DNA from: Microbacterium sp. LWO13-1.2
GTDB taxonomy: Bacteria > Actinomycetota > Actinomycetes > Actinomycetales > Microbacteriaceae
NCBI RefSeq assembly: GCF_038397725.1
Contig: NZ_CP151634.1
Coordinates: forward strand, 682,001-746,000
Length of the DNA: 64,000 bases
Direction of reading: 5' to 3'
The notes beneath the pieces were generated by a model that did no database searches, was not told where the DNA came from, and saw only the letters and a list, made by a program, of their open reading frames with translations. Each line of letters begins with the position of its first letter. Within the stretch, counting starts at the first letter, position 1. The position numbers and the translations under genes are program-made. Shown in pieces: positions 25,469-32,980 of the stretch.

Positions 25469-26769
25469 TCGCCCGTCTTCTCCGCGACCAGATCGGCGAC
25501 CTCATCGAGCGTGGCCTGCGCGTCCTGCTTGCCCTCATAGAGCTTGAGGAAGATCTCGGCGATGTCGGTGGGCAGGTTGGGCACCTTCGCCTCGGCGGCG
25601 TAGTCGACGAAGCCGATGTCGCGCATGTCGAGCATGGTCTGCGCGTGGGCCGGGTAGTCCTCTTCGAGCACGACCTCGTCGGCTCCCGCGATCGACGGAA
25701 CAGCGTTACCACCGCCGGAGAGACGAGAGATCTGGCCTTCCGCGCTCAGGAACTCCGTCCAGAACGTGAACGCGGCATCCTTCGCCTTCGTCGCGTTGTT
25801 GATCGCGAGGTATGACACGGCGACACCGGTCGGCGCCTCAGCGCCATCCGGGGTAGGCCAGCGCACGACGTCGACGTTGTCGGCCGTGCCGGCTTCCTCG
25901 ACCGTGCTGATCGTGTAACGGCCCTGGATGAAGAATCCGGCCTTGCCGGTGACGAACAGGCTGTCGGCACCTGCACCGTCGGGGAGGGTGTCGGCGACGA
26001 TGAACTGGCCGTCCTGGACGCGGTCGCCCAGTTCCTGGATCAGCTCGACGGACTCGGCGTCGTCGTTCGCGACGAACGCGCCGGACTTGTCGTACGGCGC
26101 CGCCGCGCCCTGGGAAGCCAGCCAGCTCCAGTGCGTAGCCCAGTAGTTCCAAAAGATCGTCCCGCCGATGCCGGAGGCTGCGAGCTTGTCGTTCATCTCG
26201 AGGAACTTCTCGGTGGTCCACTCGCCGTTCTCGGCCAGGGTCGCGGGATCCTCGGTGATGCCGGCCGCCTGGAGAGTCGACTTGTCGTACCAGAGGACGT
26301 CGGGGTTGGAGTCGTTCGGGGCGCCGTAGTAGTCGCCGTCCTTCTCGGCCGCGCCGAACAGGCCGGGGAAGAAATCGTCGGGAGCTGTGTCGCTCGCGTC
26401 CGACTCCATGAGCTCCTTCATCGGCATGAGGCGGCCCGAGTCGATGAACTGACCGATCTGATCGTCGCCGATGTAGAAGACATCCGGCGCCTTGTTGGCG
26501 GCCAACTGCGCGAGCAGCTTCGGGTGGTAGTCGCCGTAGCCGGCGACCGGCTGCATCTTGACGGTGATCTCGGGGTGACGCTCCATGAACTCCTTGTTGA
26601 ACGCGTCATAGCGCTTGAGTTCATCGGCGCTGCCCCACGTCGACCAGACGACTGTGGCAGTGCCATCGTCCGCGGCCCCACCGCCGCCGCCACTGCATCC
26701 GGCCAGCCCCAGCGCCAGGGCACCGGCAGCGCCCAGAGCCAGATACCGCGTCGCGTTCGCACGTACCAT
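25465..26769 (-). CDS. Sugar-binding lipoprotein of ABC importer (family 1)
   Basis: A 434-residue extracellular solute-binding protein. The start MVRANATRYLALGAAGALAL leads to a GLAGC lipobox, and mature protein begins CSGGGGGAADDG. VVWSTWGSADELKRYDAFNKEF, NKAPDVFYIGDDQIGQF and AFTFWTEFLSAEGQ are typical family 1 segments. I chose the ATG at 26769 (site GAGGTAGCGAG). A reading from 26835 would place the operator inside the gene and add 22 charged residues before the signal peptide. It delivers the sugar to the MalF/MalG-like permeases. Confidence 0.93.
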   Translation of the reverse strand: MVRANATRYLALGAAGALALGLAGCSGGGGGAADDGTATVVWSTWGSADELKRYDAFNKEFMERHPEITVKMQPVAGYGDYHPKLLAQLAANKAPDVFYIGDDQIGQFIDSGRLMPMKELMESDASDTAPDDFFPGLFGAAEKDGDYYGAPNDSNPDVLWYDKSTLQAAGITEDPATLAENGEWTTEKFLEMNDKLAASGIGGTIFWNYWATHWSWLASQGAAAPYDKSGAFVANDDAESVELIQELGDRVQDGQFIVADTLPDGAGADSLFVTGKAGFFIQGRYTISTVEEAGTADNVDVVRWPTPDGAEAPTGVAVSYLAINNATKAKDAAFTFWTEFLSAEGQISRLSGGGNAVPSIAGADEVVLEEDYPAHAQTMLDMRDIGFVDYAAEAKVPNLPTDIAEIFLKLYEGKQDAQATLDEVADLVAEKTGE

Positions 26770-26837
26770 CTCGCTACCTCTTTCGTCTTTGGAAGAGCCT
26801 GTTCGGGCAGAACTCTCATCCGTTTCAGGATGCACTC

Positions 26838-26869
26838 GTATTCTGTATACAAAACGCAGAGGTTGTCAA
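26838..26869 (-). promoter_or_regulatory. Sugar-import operon promoter with GntR-type operator
   Basis: On the minus strand a consensus -35 TTGACA (26864-26869) is followed by TGTATACAGAATAC (26838-26851), which covers the expected -10 position (CAGAAT at 18 bases). The 14 bases are identical to those at 19607-19620, so binding of one repressor would block both promoters. Confidence 0.72.
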
Positions 26870-26955
26870 GAGGTGCCTTCTGGATGCTCGCCCGTTGGGG
26901 AGGAGGGATTTGTACTTCTTATGGGGGTATAGTTCCCCGCGTCGAGAGGTGGAGG

Positions 26956-27756
26956 ATGATCGTCGAGTACGTTCGGTACCGCATCCAGGCCGAGAAAGCG
27001 GACGAGTTCCGTGCGGCCTATCGTCAAGCTGCCGAGGCTCTGCGCGAGTCACCGCACTGCCTGAACTATGAGCTGGCGGCTAACACCGAAGAGCCCGAGC
27101 TGTTCACTCTGCGCATCGAGTGGGACTCGCCGCAAGGGCACCTCTCGGGCTTCCGCCAGAGCTCACAGTTCCAGAAGTTCTTCTCCTTCGTGAAGCCCTT
27201 TGTCTCCGCCATCGAGGAAATGCGTCACTACGAGGTGGCCGACGTCGTCGGCGACGGCGGCGGAAAGCCCGCGCCTCCCACGCTGTACGAATGGGCCGGC
27301 GGGCCGGAAGCGTTCGAGCGACTCTTCTCCCGCTTCTACGAAAAAGTTGCGGGCGACGACGTCCTCGCGCCGATGTTCGCCTCCATGGATTCACGGCACG
27401 CCCACCACGTTTCGTTGTGGCTCGGCGAGGTCTTCGGCGGCCCCGCCCTGTACACGGAGCAGCGTGGCGGATACCCGAACATGCTCGCCCACCACGTGGG
27501 GAAGGCGATCACGCCTGAGCAACGGCGCCGCTGGGCGATGCTGCTTTTCGATACCGCAGACGAAGTCGGGCTGCCCGACGACCCCGAGTTCCGTGCCGCG
27601 TTCGCCGGCTACATCGAATGGGGCACCCGTATCGCTCTCGCGAACTCACAGCCGGACGCGACGCCACCCCGCCGCGCCCCGGTGCCACGGTGGGGTTGGG
27701 GCGTCGCACCGCCGTGGCAGCAATCTCGACCATCGACGGAAGCCGCCCATTCGTAG
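26956..27756 (+). CDS. ABM monooxygenase-truncated hemoglobin fusion
   Basis: A 266-residue fusion. Residues 1-95 are an antibiotic-biosynthesis-monooxygenase (ABM) ferredoxin-like domain (MIVEYVRYRIQAEKADEFRAAY, SPHCLNYELA). Residues about 105-230 are a group II truncated hemoglobin: LYEWAGGPEAFERLFSRFYE, GGYPNMLAHHVGKAITPEQR with the probable proximal His, and YIEWGTRIA with the Trp typical of the group. The last 35 residues are Pro/Trp-rich. The same domain pairing has been described in Streptomyces avermitilis. Likely role: haem-dependent oxygen or peroxide chemistry. The start ATG follows GAGAGGTGGAGG; a longer reading is antisense to the lipoprotein gene. Confidence 0.92.
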   Translation: MIVEYVRYRIQAEKADEFRAAYRQAAEALRESPHCLNYELAANTEEPELFTLRIEWDSPQGHLSGFRQSSQFQKFFSFVKPFVSAIEEMRHYEVADVVGDGGGKPAPPTLYEWAGGPEAFERLFSRFYEKVAGDDVLAPMFASMDSRHAHHVSLWLGEVFGGPALYTEQRGGYPNMLAHHVGKAITPEQRRRWAMLLFDTADEVGLPDDPEFRAAFAGYIEWGTRIALANSQPDATPPRRAPVPRWGWGVAPPWQQSRPSTEAAHS

Positions 27757-27852
27757 TCAGCCGGGCGGCTGTGGCGATCAGCCAAGCCGTGCTCGGCAAC
27801 GAGCAGCAGACCCGCTCTGGCTCACCCGCGGACGCTGACGCAGAATGTCTCC

Positions 27853-28326
27853 ATGAGCACACCCGACTCGCACGTGATCGGCCCCGGCCTGCTTCCGACC
27901 CCCTTCACCGCCGCCGCGATCCGCGACGCCACCGGCGCGGAAAAGACGATCAGACTGCGCGTCGAACTGCCGGACGGATCGTCTTTCGAGCGGGTGAACC
28001 GGTTTCGGGAGACGGATGCCGAGGGCGCGACGCTCGACCGCTGGAACAGCGAAACACCGGATGACGTCGCCTCGGGGCGCGTCACGTGGGTCGAGCTCCA
28101 GGCCCACGCTGCTTTCTCCGCCGAGCGCACCACCCTGTCGACCGAGACCCTGGAGTTGCCGATCGGTCGAGTGGAGTGCCTGCGCTACGTCACGCGCGAT
28201 GCGCCGGACGCTGAGCCGGAGACGTTCTGGTTCTCGATCGCGCACCCGGGGATGCCGGTGCGCTACGAGGCTCCGGCCGATGGCGGCGTGATCCGGACCA
28301 CCGTCGTGAGGATCGAGCGGGACTGA
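27853..28326 (+). CDS. Hypothetical protein, 157 residues
   Basis: I do not recognise a family. The protein starts MSTPDSHVIGPGLLPTPF, has no signal peptide or membrane helix, and alternates beta strands with polar turns (TIRLRVELPDG, VTWVELQAHA, FWFSIAHPGMPVRYEAP, TTVVRIERD), suggesting an all-beta fold. GC skew at third positions is like the neighbours. A CAGAAT box six bases before the ATG suggests a leaderless transcript. It stands alone between the hemoglobin fusion and the convergent AztD gene. Confidence 0.7.
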   Translation: MSTPDSHVIGPGLLPTPFTAAAIRDATGAEKTIRLRVELPDGSSFERVNRFRETDAEGATLDRWNSETPDDVASGRVTWVELQAHAAFSAERTTLSTETLELPIGRVECLRYVTRDAPDAEPETFWFSIAHPGMPVRYEAPADGGVIRTTVVRIERD

Positions 28327-28347
28327 CGACGGTTCACCCGAGCACCC

Positions 28348-28381
28348 AAAAGGGCGGGCCCGGTTCCCCGGCGCCCGCCCT
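28348..28381. terminator. Bidirectional intrinsic terminator
   Basis: AGGGCGGGC (28351-28359) pairs with GCCCGCCCT (28373-28381) between two convergent genes. On the minus strand the stem is followed by TTTT, so it best serves the AztD operon, but it can act both ways. Confidence 0.75.
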
Positions 28382-28399
28382 CTCGATTCAGCGTCGACC

Positions 28400-29611
28400 T
28401 CAGTGACCGGCACCGCCGACCACGACGAACTCGTTCGGCACGACGTCCAGATCGGCCGTGGCCACGGACTCACCGGTGTGCAGGTCGATCGCGTGGATCT
28501 TCTTCGCCGCCGGTTCGGTCACGTACGCGATGTCGCCGACCACGCGCAGGCCGGGGTGCGGCTGCTGCCACTCCTTCGGGCTCTCCCAGGGCTCGATGAC
28601 GCTCCACGAATCCTGAACCGCGCCGGTTTCGTCGAGCAGGTACAGCGAACCGTCCGCGCCCAGCACGACGATGTTGTCATGGCCGTCGCGGCCGACACCG
28701 CGCCAGGTGTACTCGACTCCCTCGGGCAGCTCGACGACGGACAGCGCGTTCGCCTTCGTGTCGACGATGGCGAGTTCGGAGAGCAGGTATCCCTCCTGGT
28801 CGGGATCGGACTTGTAGTCGCCGACCGCGACGGAGCTCGTCTCGGTGACGTAGGCGTTGCCGGTGCGGCCGAACTCATCGGGCGCGTCGAGCTTCGTGAA
28901 CGCGCCGTCGGCGAAGAGCAGCACGCCGTCCTCGCAGCCGAGCATGATGACCTCACCCTTCAGCGCACCTTCGCCGTGCACGGACGGGCACTGCTCGTTG
29001 CGGGAGAGTTCGGAGCCGTCCGCGGCGAGGTGGCGCACACCGCTGCGGGTATCGGGCGTTCCGATCGTTGAGAGCACGGTGCCGTCGGAGAGCTCGATCG
29101 CGACGCCGTGGTGAGCGGCTTCCGAGGAGAGCGTGTCGATCTCAGGCAGCGTGCCGCCGCCGATGTCGTCGGTGTCGAAGATGCGCACCTCGCCGGTGCC
29201 GTCGTCGAAGAGCGCCGTGCGGCCGGCGTGCGGAACGACGTGGCCGGCCGCGATGGCATCGAACACCTCTCCGGTGAACTCCACCTCTCCGGAGGCGAGG
29301 CCGGTGCCGAGCACATGGAAACCGTCCTCCGCCGTGACGAAGACGTGTCCGTCGTGGTCGCCGGCGCTGTTGACGCGAAGGAATCCATCGCGTTCCACGC
29401 CGCCGACGGTTTCGAGGGTCTCGCCGTCGAGCACGAGGATGCCGCCGTCAAAGGAGACCGCGACGCGGGTGTCGCCTTCGTGCTGGTGCTCGGCGGAGGC
29501 GTCGGGATCGCCGGATGCCGATGGCGCCGGAGTCGCGCATCCGGCGAGCGCGACGACGGCGAAGGCCGCGACGGCCCCGGCCGCGAAGCGGGTGCGGGCA
29601 GGTCGGAACAT
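28400..29611 (-). CDS. aztD: AztD-like zinc metallochaperone lipoprotein
   Basis: A 403-residue exported protein. MFRPARTRFAAGAVAAFAVV leads to an ALAGC lipobox. The mature N-terminus has the His-rich AEHQHEGD, and the remainder is a seven-bladed propeller-like repeat pattern (GGILVLDGETLETVGG, GHVFVTAEDGFHVLG, NIVVLGADGSLYLLDE). Cys pairs occur in NEQCPSVHGEG and MLGCEDGVLL. AztD proteins hand zinc to the AztABC importer's binding protein outside the membrane. The chosen ATG at 29611 follows GAAAGAGAGAACACC. It is second in a Zur-type operon, and no AztABC genes are in the window. Confidence 0.88.
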   Translation of the reverse strand: MFRPARTRFAAGAVAAFAVVALAGCATPAPSASGDPDASAEHQHEGDTRVAVSFDGGILVLDGETLETVGGVERDGFLRVNSAGDHDGHVFVTAEDGFHVLGTGLASGEVEFTGEVFDAIAAGHVVPHAGRTALFDDGTGEVRIFDTDDIGGGTLPEIDTLSSEAAHHGVAIELSDGTVLSTIGTPDTRSGVRHLAADGSELSRNEQCPSVHGEGALKGEVIMLGCEDGVLLFADGAFTKLDAPDEFGRTGNAYVTETSSVAVGDYKSDPDQEGYLLSELAIVDTKANALSVVELPEGVEYTWRGVGRDGHDNIVVLGADGSLYLLDETGAVQDSWSVIEPWESPKEWQQPHPGLRVVGDIAYVTEPAAKKIHAIDLHTGESVATADLDVVPNEFVVVGGAGH

Positions 29612-29651
29612 GGTGTTCTCTCTTTCTTCTGTGGTGTGGAGGCGCGGCGTC

Positions 29652-30869
29652 TCAGCCGACCTGCTGGAGGAACCAGGGCTGCAGGTCGGTGAAGGTGCGG
29701 GCGACGACCGCGCCGTCGCGGTGATCGATCTCATGGACCGCTCCCGCAGCGGGGTCGGTGAGGTAGGCGTGGTCGGCATCGACGATCAGTCGCACGCGTT
29801 CGCGAAGGGCGGGGTCGCTGACGGATGCGGCGACCAGCGGTTCGGTGCGGGCGAGCACGGTGCCGTCGGCGGCGAGCACGCGTACGCGTCCGCCGGCGTC
29901 GACCACGACCGTCCGATCGGCGTCGTCGCCGATGGCCACGGCGCGCACCAGAGGTTCGTCCGAGGGAAGCAGCGTCCAGGTGCGCTGCCGCACGTCCAGG
30001 AGCCAGGCGCCTTGCGTACCGGCGACGCCGGCGAGATCGGGCCGATCGGGGCGGCCGGACAGCTCGGTGACCGGGGTCGCCCCCTCGGGGTACGGGATGC
30101 CTTCAGCGACGACCTCGCCACCGGTCTCGCGAGTGAAGAGCACGGCGCCGGTGGTGCAGGCGAAGACCGCGCCCACACGGGTGGTGTCGGCATCCGTCAC
30201 TCCCGGGCACGGCATCCCCCGATCCGGCTGGAGGGCACCGGAGTCGTCGACGACCTCGACCGTGTCGGAATCGGATGCCACGAGCAGATGTCCGGCGAAG
30301 GGAAGAACCGGGCCAGCGGGTGCGAGCGGGGCAGCGCTGCGCGGCGGGTCGACGAGATCACCGTCGAGGTCGTCGTGGGTGAGATCGACGAGGTCTCCGT
30401 CTTCGCCGAACAACGCGACGATACGACGGTCCCCCATGCCGACGGTGACCGCGCCTGCGCCGTCGATCGCCCCGAGGGTGCGCGCCTCGGTCTGGAACGA
30501 GTGCGAGTGGTCTCCGTGAGGCATGGTCCAGCGACCGGTGTCGACGACGTCGACGGCAGTGCGCGCGCCGTCCTGGCGGGTGACGGCGATGAAGCGCCCA
30601 TCGCCCTGGACGCTCGCGACGCCTGCTCGAGCCTTCGCGAGCACCGAACGGTCCTGAGTCGCCAGGTCGATGAGAGTCAGTTCGCCGTTCTCGTCGCCGA
30701 CGACCAGGGCACGTGCCGGCTCTGCGATCTCGCCGACCCCTTCGATGTCACTGGTGCGCGGCGCGGCGTCGGGCGTCGGTGCAGCAGACGGCGCACACGC
30801 CGAGACGGCGAACGCCGTGAGGAGCGCGGCGGGCAGGAGAACGAGGCGGCGGTGAGCGATGCGATGCAT
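29652..30869 (-). CDS. AztD-paralogous beta-propeller lipoprotein
   Basis: A 405-residue exported protein: basic MHRIAHRRL, hydrophobic core, AVSAC lipobox. It shares the AztD-like propeller pattern (ALVVGDENGELTLIDLATQ, GPVLPFAGHLLVASDSDTVEVVDDSG) and has its own His cluster MPHGDHSHSF near residue 120. A Cys pair (MPCPGVT, VFACTTG) parallels that of the downstream paralogue. The gene directly follows a Zur box and lies 40 bases before aztD, so both are probably zinc-starvation proteins. It may be a second chaperone or a zinc reservoir. Confidence 0.82.
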   Translation of the reverse strand: MHRIAHRRLVLLPAALLTAFAVSACAPSAAPTPDAAPRTSDIEGVGEIAEPARALVVGDENGELTLIDLATQDRSVLAKARAGVASVQGDGRFIAVTRQDGARTAVDVVDTGRWTMPHGDHSHSFQTEARTLGAIDGAGAVTVGMGDRRIVALFGEDGDLVDLTHDDLDGDLVDPPRSAAPLAPAGPVLPFAGHLLVASDSDTVEVVDDSGALQPDRGMPCPGVTDADTTRVGAVFACTTGAVLFTRETGGEVVAEGIPYPEGATPVTELSGRPDRPDLAGVAGTQGAWLLDVRQRTWTLLPSDEPLVRAVAIGDDADRTVVVDAGGRVRVLAADGTVLARTEPLVAASVSDPALRERVRLIVDADHAYLTDPAAGAVHEIDHRDGAVVARTFTDLQPWFLQQVG

Positions 30870-30883
30870 AGAATGCCCACCTT

Positions 30884-30902
30884 ATTGAGAAGGGTTATCA
30901 AT
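30884..30902 (-). promoter_or_regulatory. Zur box
   Basis: ATTGAGAAGGGTTATCAAT is an 8-3-8 inverted repeat with one mismatch. Its core TGAGAAGGGTTATCA fits the TGAnAAnnnTTnTCA pattern of actinobacterial Zur sites. It ends 14 bases before the start codon of the first AztD-like gene. Confidence 0.75.
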
Positions 30903-31001
30903 ATCAATTCGGTGAGGGTGGCGTCGTCGCTTTCGACCGCCGACCCGACGACTCGCGGATGACCGAGCGGCGAAGTCGGAGGCCCGGCGTAGGGTCGGAG
31001 C

Positions 31002-32102
31002 ATGAGCAGCTCAGCATCTGCAGAACGTCACGGGGTCGTCCCGTCCTACCTGCTCGCGCGTCTCGCCGAATCCGGCCGGTTCCCCCGCGCCGCCGCCGCA
31101 GCGCGACAGACGCTGACCAGCGGACGCCCTCCTTTCCGGGCACGCATCGACCTCTCGATCGACGAGAACGGCGACCTCGTCGCACAGCTCTCCGACGCCC
31201 CGAACCGCACGATCAGCGATGCCGGGAACACGCAGCAGCTTCCGGGCGCCGTGGTGCGCAACGAAGACGATCCGCCGGTGGCCGACACCTCCGTGAACGA
31301 GGCGTTCGACGGCCTCGGTGCGACCTTCGAGCTGTTGCTCTCGGCCTTCGGCCGCAACTCGCTCAACGACGCCGGAGCCCCTCTCGATGCCGCGGTGCAC
31401 TACGGCGTCGACTACGACAACGCCTTCTGGGACGGCGAGCGCATGGTCTTCGGCGATGGCGACGGCGAGGTGTTCCGCGGGTTCACCGGTTCAATCACGG
31501 TCATCGGGCACGAGCTGGCGCACGGCGTCATCCAGCACACCGCGAACCTCGAGTATCAGGGCCAGCCCGGCGCTCTGAACGAGTCGATCGCCGACGTCCT
31601 CGGCGCGCTGACCGAGCAGTTCCTCCTCGACCAGACGGCTGATGCGGCGACATGGCTGATCGGCGCCGAGATCTTCACCGACGCCGTCGAGGGCAAGGCA
31701 CTGCGTTCCATGCTCGAGCCGGGCACCGCCTACGACGACGATGAGCTCGGCAAGGATCCGCAGCCGGCGCATATGAGCGACTTCGTGCAGACCACCGAAG
31801 ACAACGGCGGCGTGCACATCAACTCCGGCATCCCGAATCGCGCCTTCGCCCTGTTCGCGCGCGACCTCGGCGGCAACGCCTGGGAGCGGGCCGGAACCGT
31901 CTGGTACCGCGCGTTGACCGGAGGATTGTCGAGCACGGCGACCTTCACGGAGTTCGCCGACGCCACGGTCGCGGCCGCCTCCGCGCTCGATTCTGCGCAC
32001 GGGAGCGATCCCGCCGGACGGGCGAAGACCGCGGATGCCGCTCGACGCGCGTGGCGCGCCGTGGGAGTCTATGAGGATGAGCGAGTCCCCTCCACTCGGT
32101 GA
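31002..32102 (+). CDS. M4 family metalloprotease, protealysin-like
   Basis: A 366-residue protease without a signal peptide. Residues 10-25 (GVVPSYLLARLAES) match the short protealysin-type propeptide with its conserved Pro-x-x-L element. The catalytic HELAH is at 170-174 with the third zinc ligand Glu194 (NESIAD), and the substrate/active-site His lies in GGVHINSGIPNRAF. Protealysin-like enzymes are made as cytoplasmic zymogens and often travel with the inhibitor emfourin, whose probable gene overlaps this 3' end. TAGGGT lies six bases before the ATG, as in other likely leaderless genes here. Confidence 0.93.
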   Translation: MSSSASAERHGVVPSYLLARLAESGRFPRAAAAARQTLTSGRPPFRARIDLSIDENGDLVAQLSDAPNRTISDAGNTQQLPGAVVRNEDDPPVADTSVNEAFDGLGATFELLLSAFGRNSLNDAGAPLDAAVHYGVDYDNAFWDGERMVFGDGDGEVFRGFTGSITVIGHELAHGVIQHTANLEYQGQPGALNESIADVLGALTEQFLLDQTADAATWLIGAEIFTDAVEGKALRSMLEPGTAYDDDELGKDPQPAHMSDFVQTTEDNGGVHINSGIPNRAFALFARDLGGNAWERAGTVWYRALTGGLSSTATFTEFADATVAAASALDSAHGSDPAGRAKTADAARRAWRAVGVYEDERVPSTR

Positions 32103-32493
32103 GGAGCGCGAGCCGACTGCGGAGCGCGAGCCCGCAGAGGAGCGCCAGCCCGCAGCGGAGCGGGAACCGGACGACCTCGGACCGGCGCGCGGACGGAAGC
32201 CCTCCGGCCAGGGCGGCACGGTCGTCATCGCGGTCGTGCGCATGGGCGGCATCGCGGGCATCTCTCGTCGTTGGCAGGTCGAAGCCGAGCCCGCCGAGGC
32301 CCCCCAGTGGATCGCGCTCATCGACCAGTGCCCCTGGGATCAGACCTTGAACGACCAGCCCGGCGCCGACCGATTCGTCTGGAGCATCCGCGCCAGGACG
32401 CCGTCAGAGCGCAGGGAGCAGGACGTCCCGGATTCGGAGCTCTCCGGCCCGTGGCGCGAGCTCGTCGATGCGGTGCGCAAGGCGAAGGGCTGA
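32071..32493 (+). CDS. Emfourin-like inhibitor of the M4 protease
   Basis: A 140-residue protein overlapping the protease 3' end by 32 bases in another frame. The C-terminal 90 residues match the emfourin pattern: VVIAVVRMGGIAGISRRWQV, an acidic middle with QCPWDQT, FVWSIRARTPS and ELSGPWRELVDAVR. The first 45 residues are a Glu/Pro/Arg tandem array (AEREPAEERQPAAEREP) that known emfourins lack. Either ATG (32071 after GGGAG, or 32077) is possible. Known emfourin is a slow, tight inhibitor of its neighbouring protealysin. I infer the same here from context. Confidence 0.82.
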   Translation: MRMSESPPLGEEREPTAEREPAEERQPAAEREPDDLGPARGRKPSGQGGTVVIAVVRMGGIAGISRRWQVEAEPAEAPQWIALIDQCPWDQTLNDQPGADRFVWSIRARTPSERREQDVPDSELSGPWRELVDAVRKAKG

Positions 32494-32544
32494 GCGGCCT
32501 ACGCTGTTCCTGGAATCCGTGACGGACCAGGAAAGAGAGATCGA

Positions 32545-32871
32545 ATGCTCACCGCCGACGAAGCCACCCGCCTCCTTCAGCATGCGACAGACGCCCGCAC
32601 CCGAGGCGATCTGCTCCTCCACCTGCAGGTCGAGGTCAGCCGCCTCACCGGCGAGGCGTCGTCGTGGGGCTCCGCCGAGAACGCCCTCGCGAGCAACGAG
32701 AGCATCGGCTACTTCCTCAGCCAGGTCGAGGGAATCGGCTGGCGTCTCGAGCACACCGGATACACCTTCGTCGAAGCAGGAGCCACGACCTCGGCCCGGA
32801 TGCTGAGCACCGGAACGGGTGTCGTCAACCACGGCGCCGTGGCGGGCTACTTCACCTTCCGCCGGGTCTGA
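32545..32871 (+). CDS. Hypothetical protein, 108 residues
   Basis: No family recognised. MLTADEATRLLQHATDARTR begins a helical N-terminal half, and a mixed C-terminal half ends GYFTFRRV. It is soluble, with no Cys and no signal. A GAAAGAGAGATCGA site precedes the ATG. It follows the protease-inhibitor pair by 51 bases in the same direction and could be part of that unit, though nothing in the sequence shows a functional link. Confidence 0.65.
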   Translation: MLTADEATRLLQHATDARTRGDLLLHLQVEVSRLTGEASSWGSAENALASNESIGYFLSQVEGIGWRLEHTGYTFVEAGATTSARMLSTGTGVVNHGAVAGYFTFRRV

Positions 32872-32916
32872 CGCCGCCGTCGCCGACCCCGGCGCTGCGG
32901 CCCTCTTCTGCGCACG

Positions 32917-32945
32917 TAGACATTTCGGTTAATGATCAGTAATCT
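32917..32945 (+). promoter_or_regulatory. Promoter and TetR-type operator of the acyl-CoA carboxylase operon
   Basis: The -35 TAGACA (32917-32922) and -10 TAATCT (32940-32945) are 17 bases apart. Between and over them lies GGTTAATGATCAGTAAT (32927-32943), an imperfect palindrome around TGATCA. The whole block aligns closely with the promoter at 38699-38727, so the same TetR protein probably controls both. Confidence 0.65.
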
Positions 32946-32980
32946 AAATTCCGTCCGATCATTGCCGATGGAGGATCACC

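Noticed and set aside
26131..26955. Extension of the ABM-hemoglobin frame
   Set aside because: It is antisense to the sugar-binding lipoprotein gene and crosses its promoter. The ABM domain begins exactly at the ATG at 26956.
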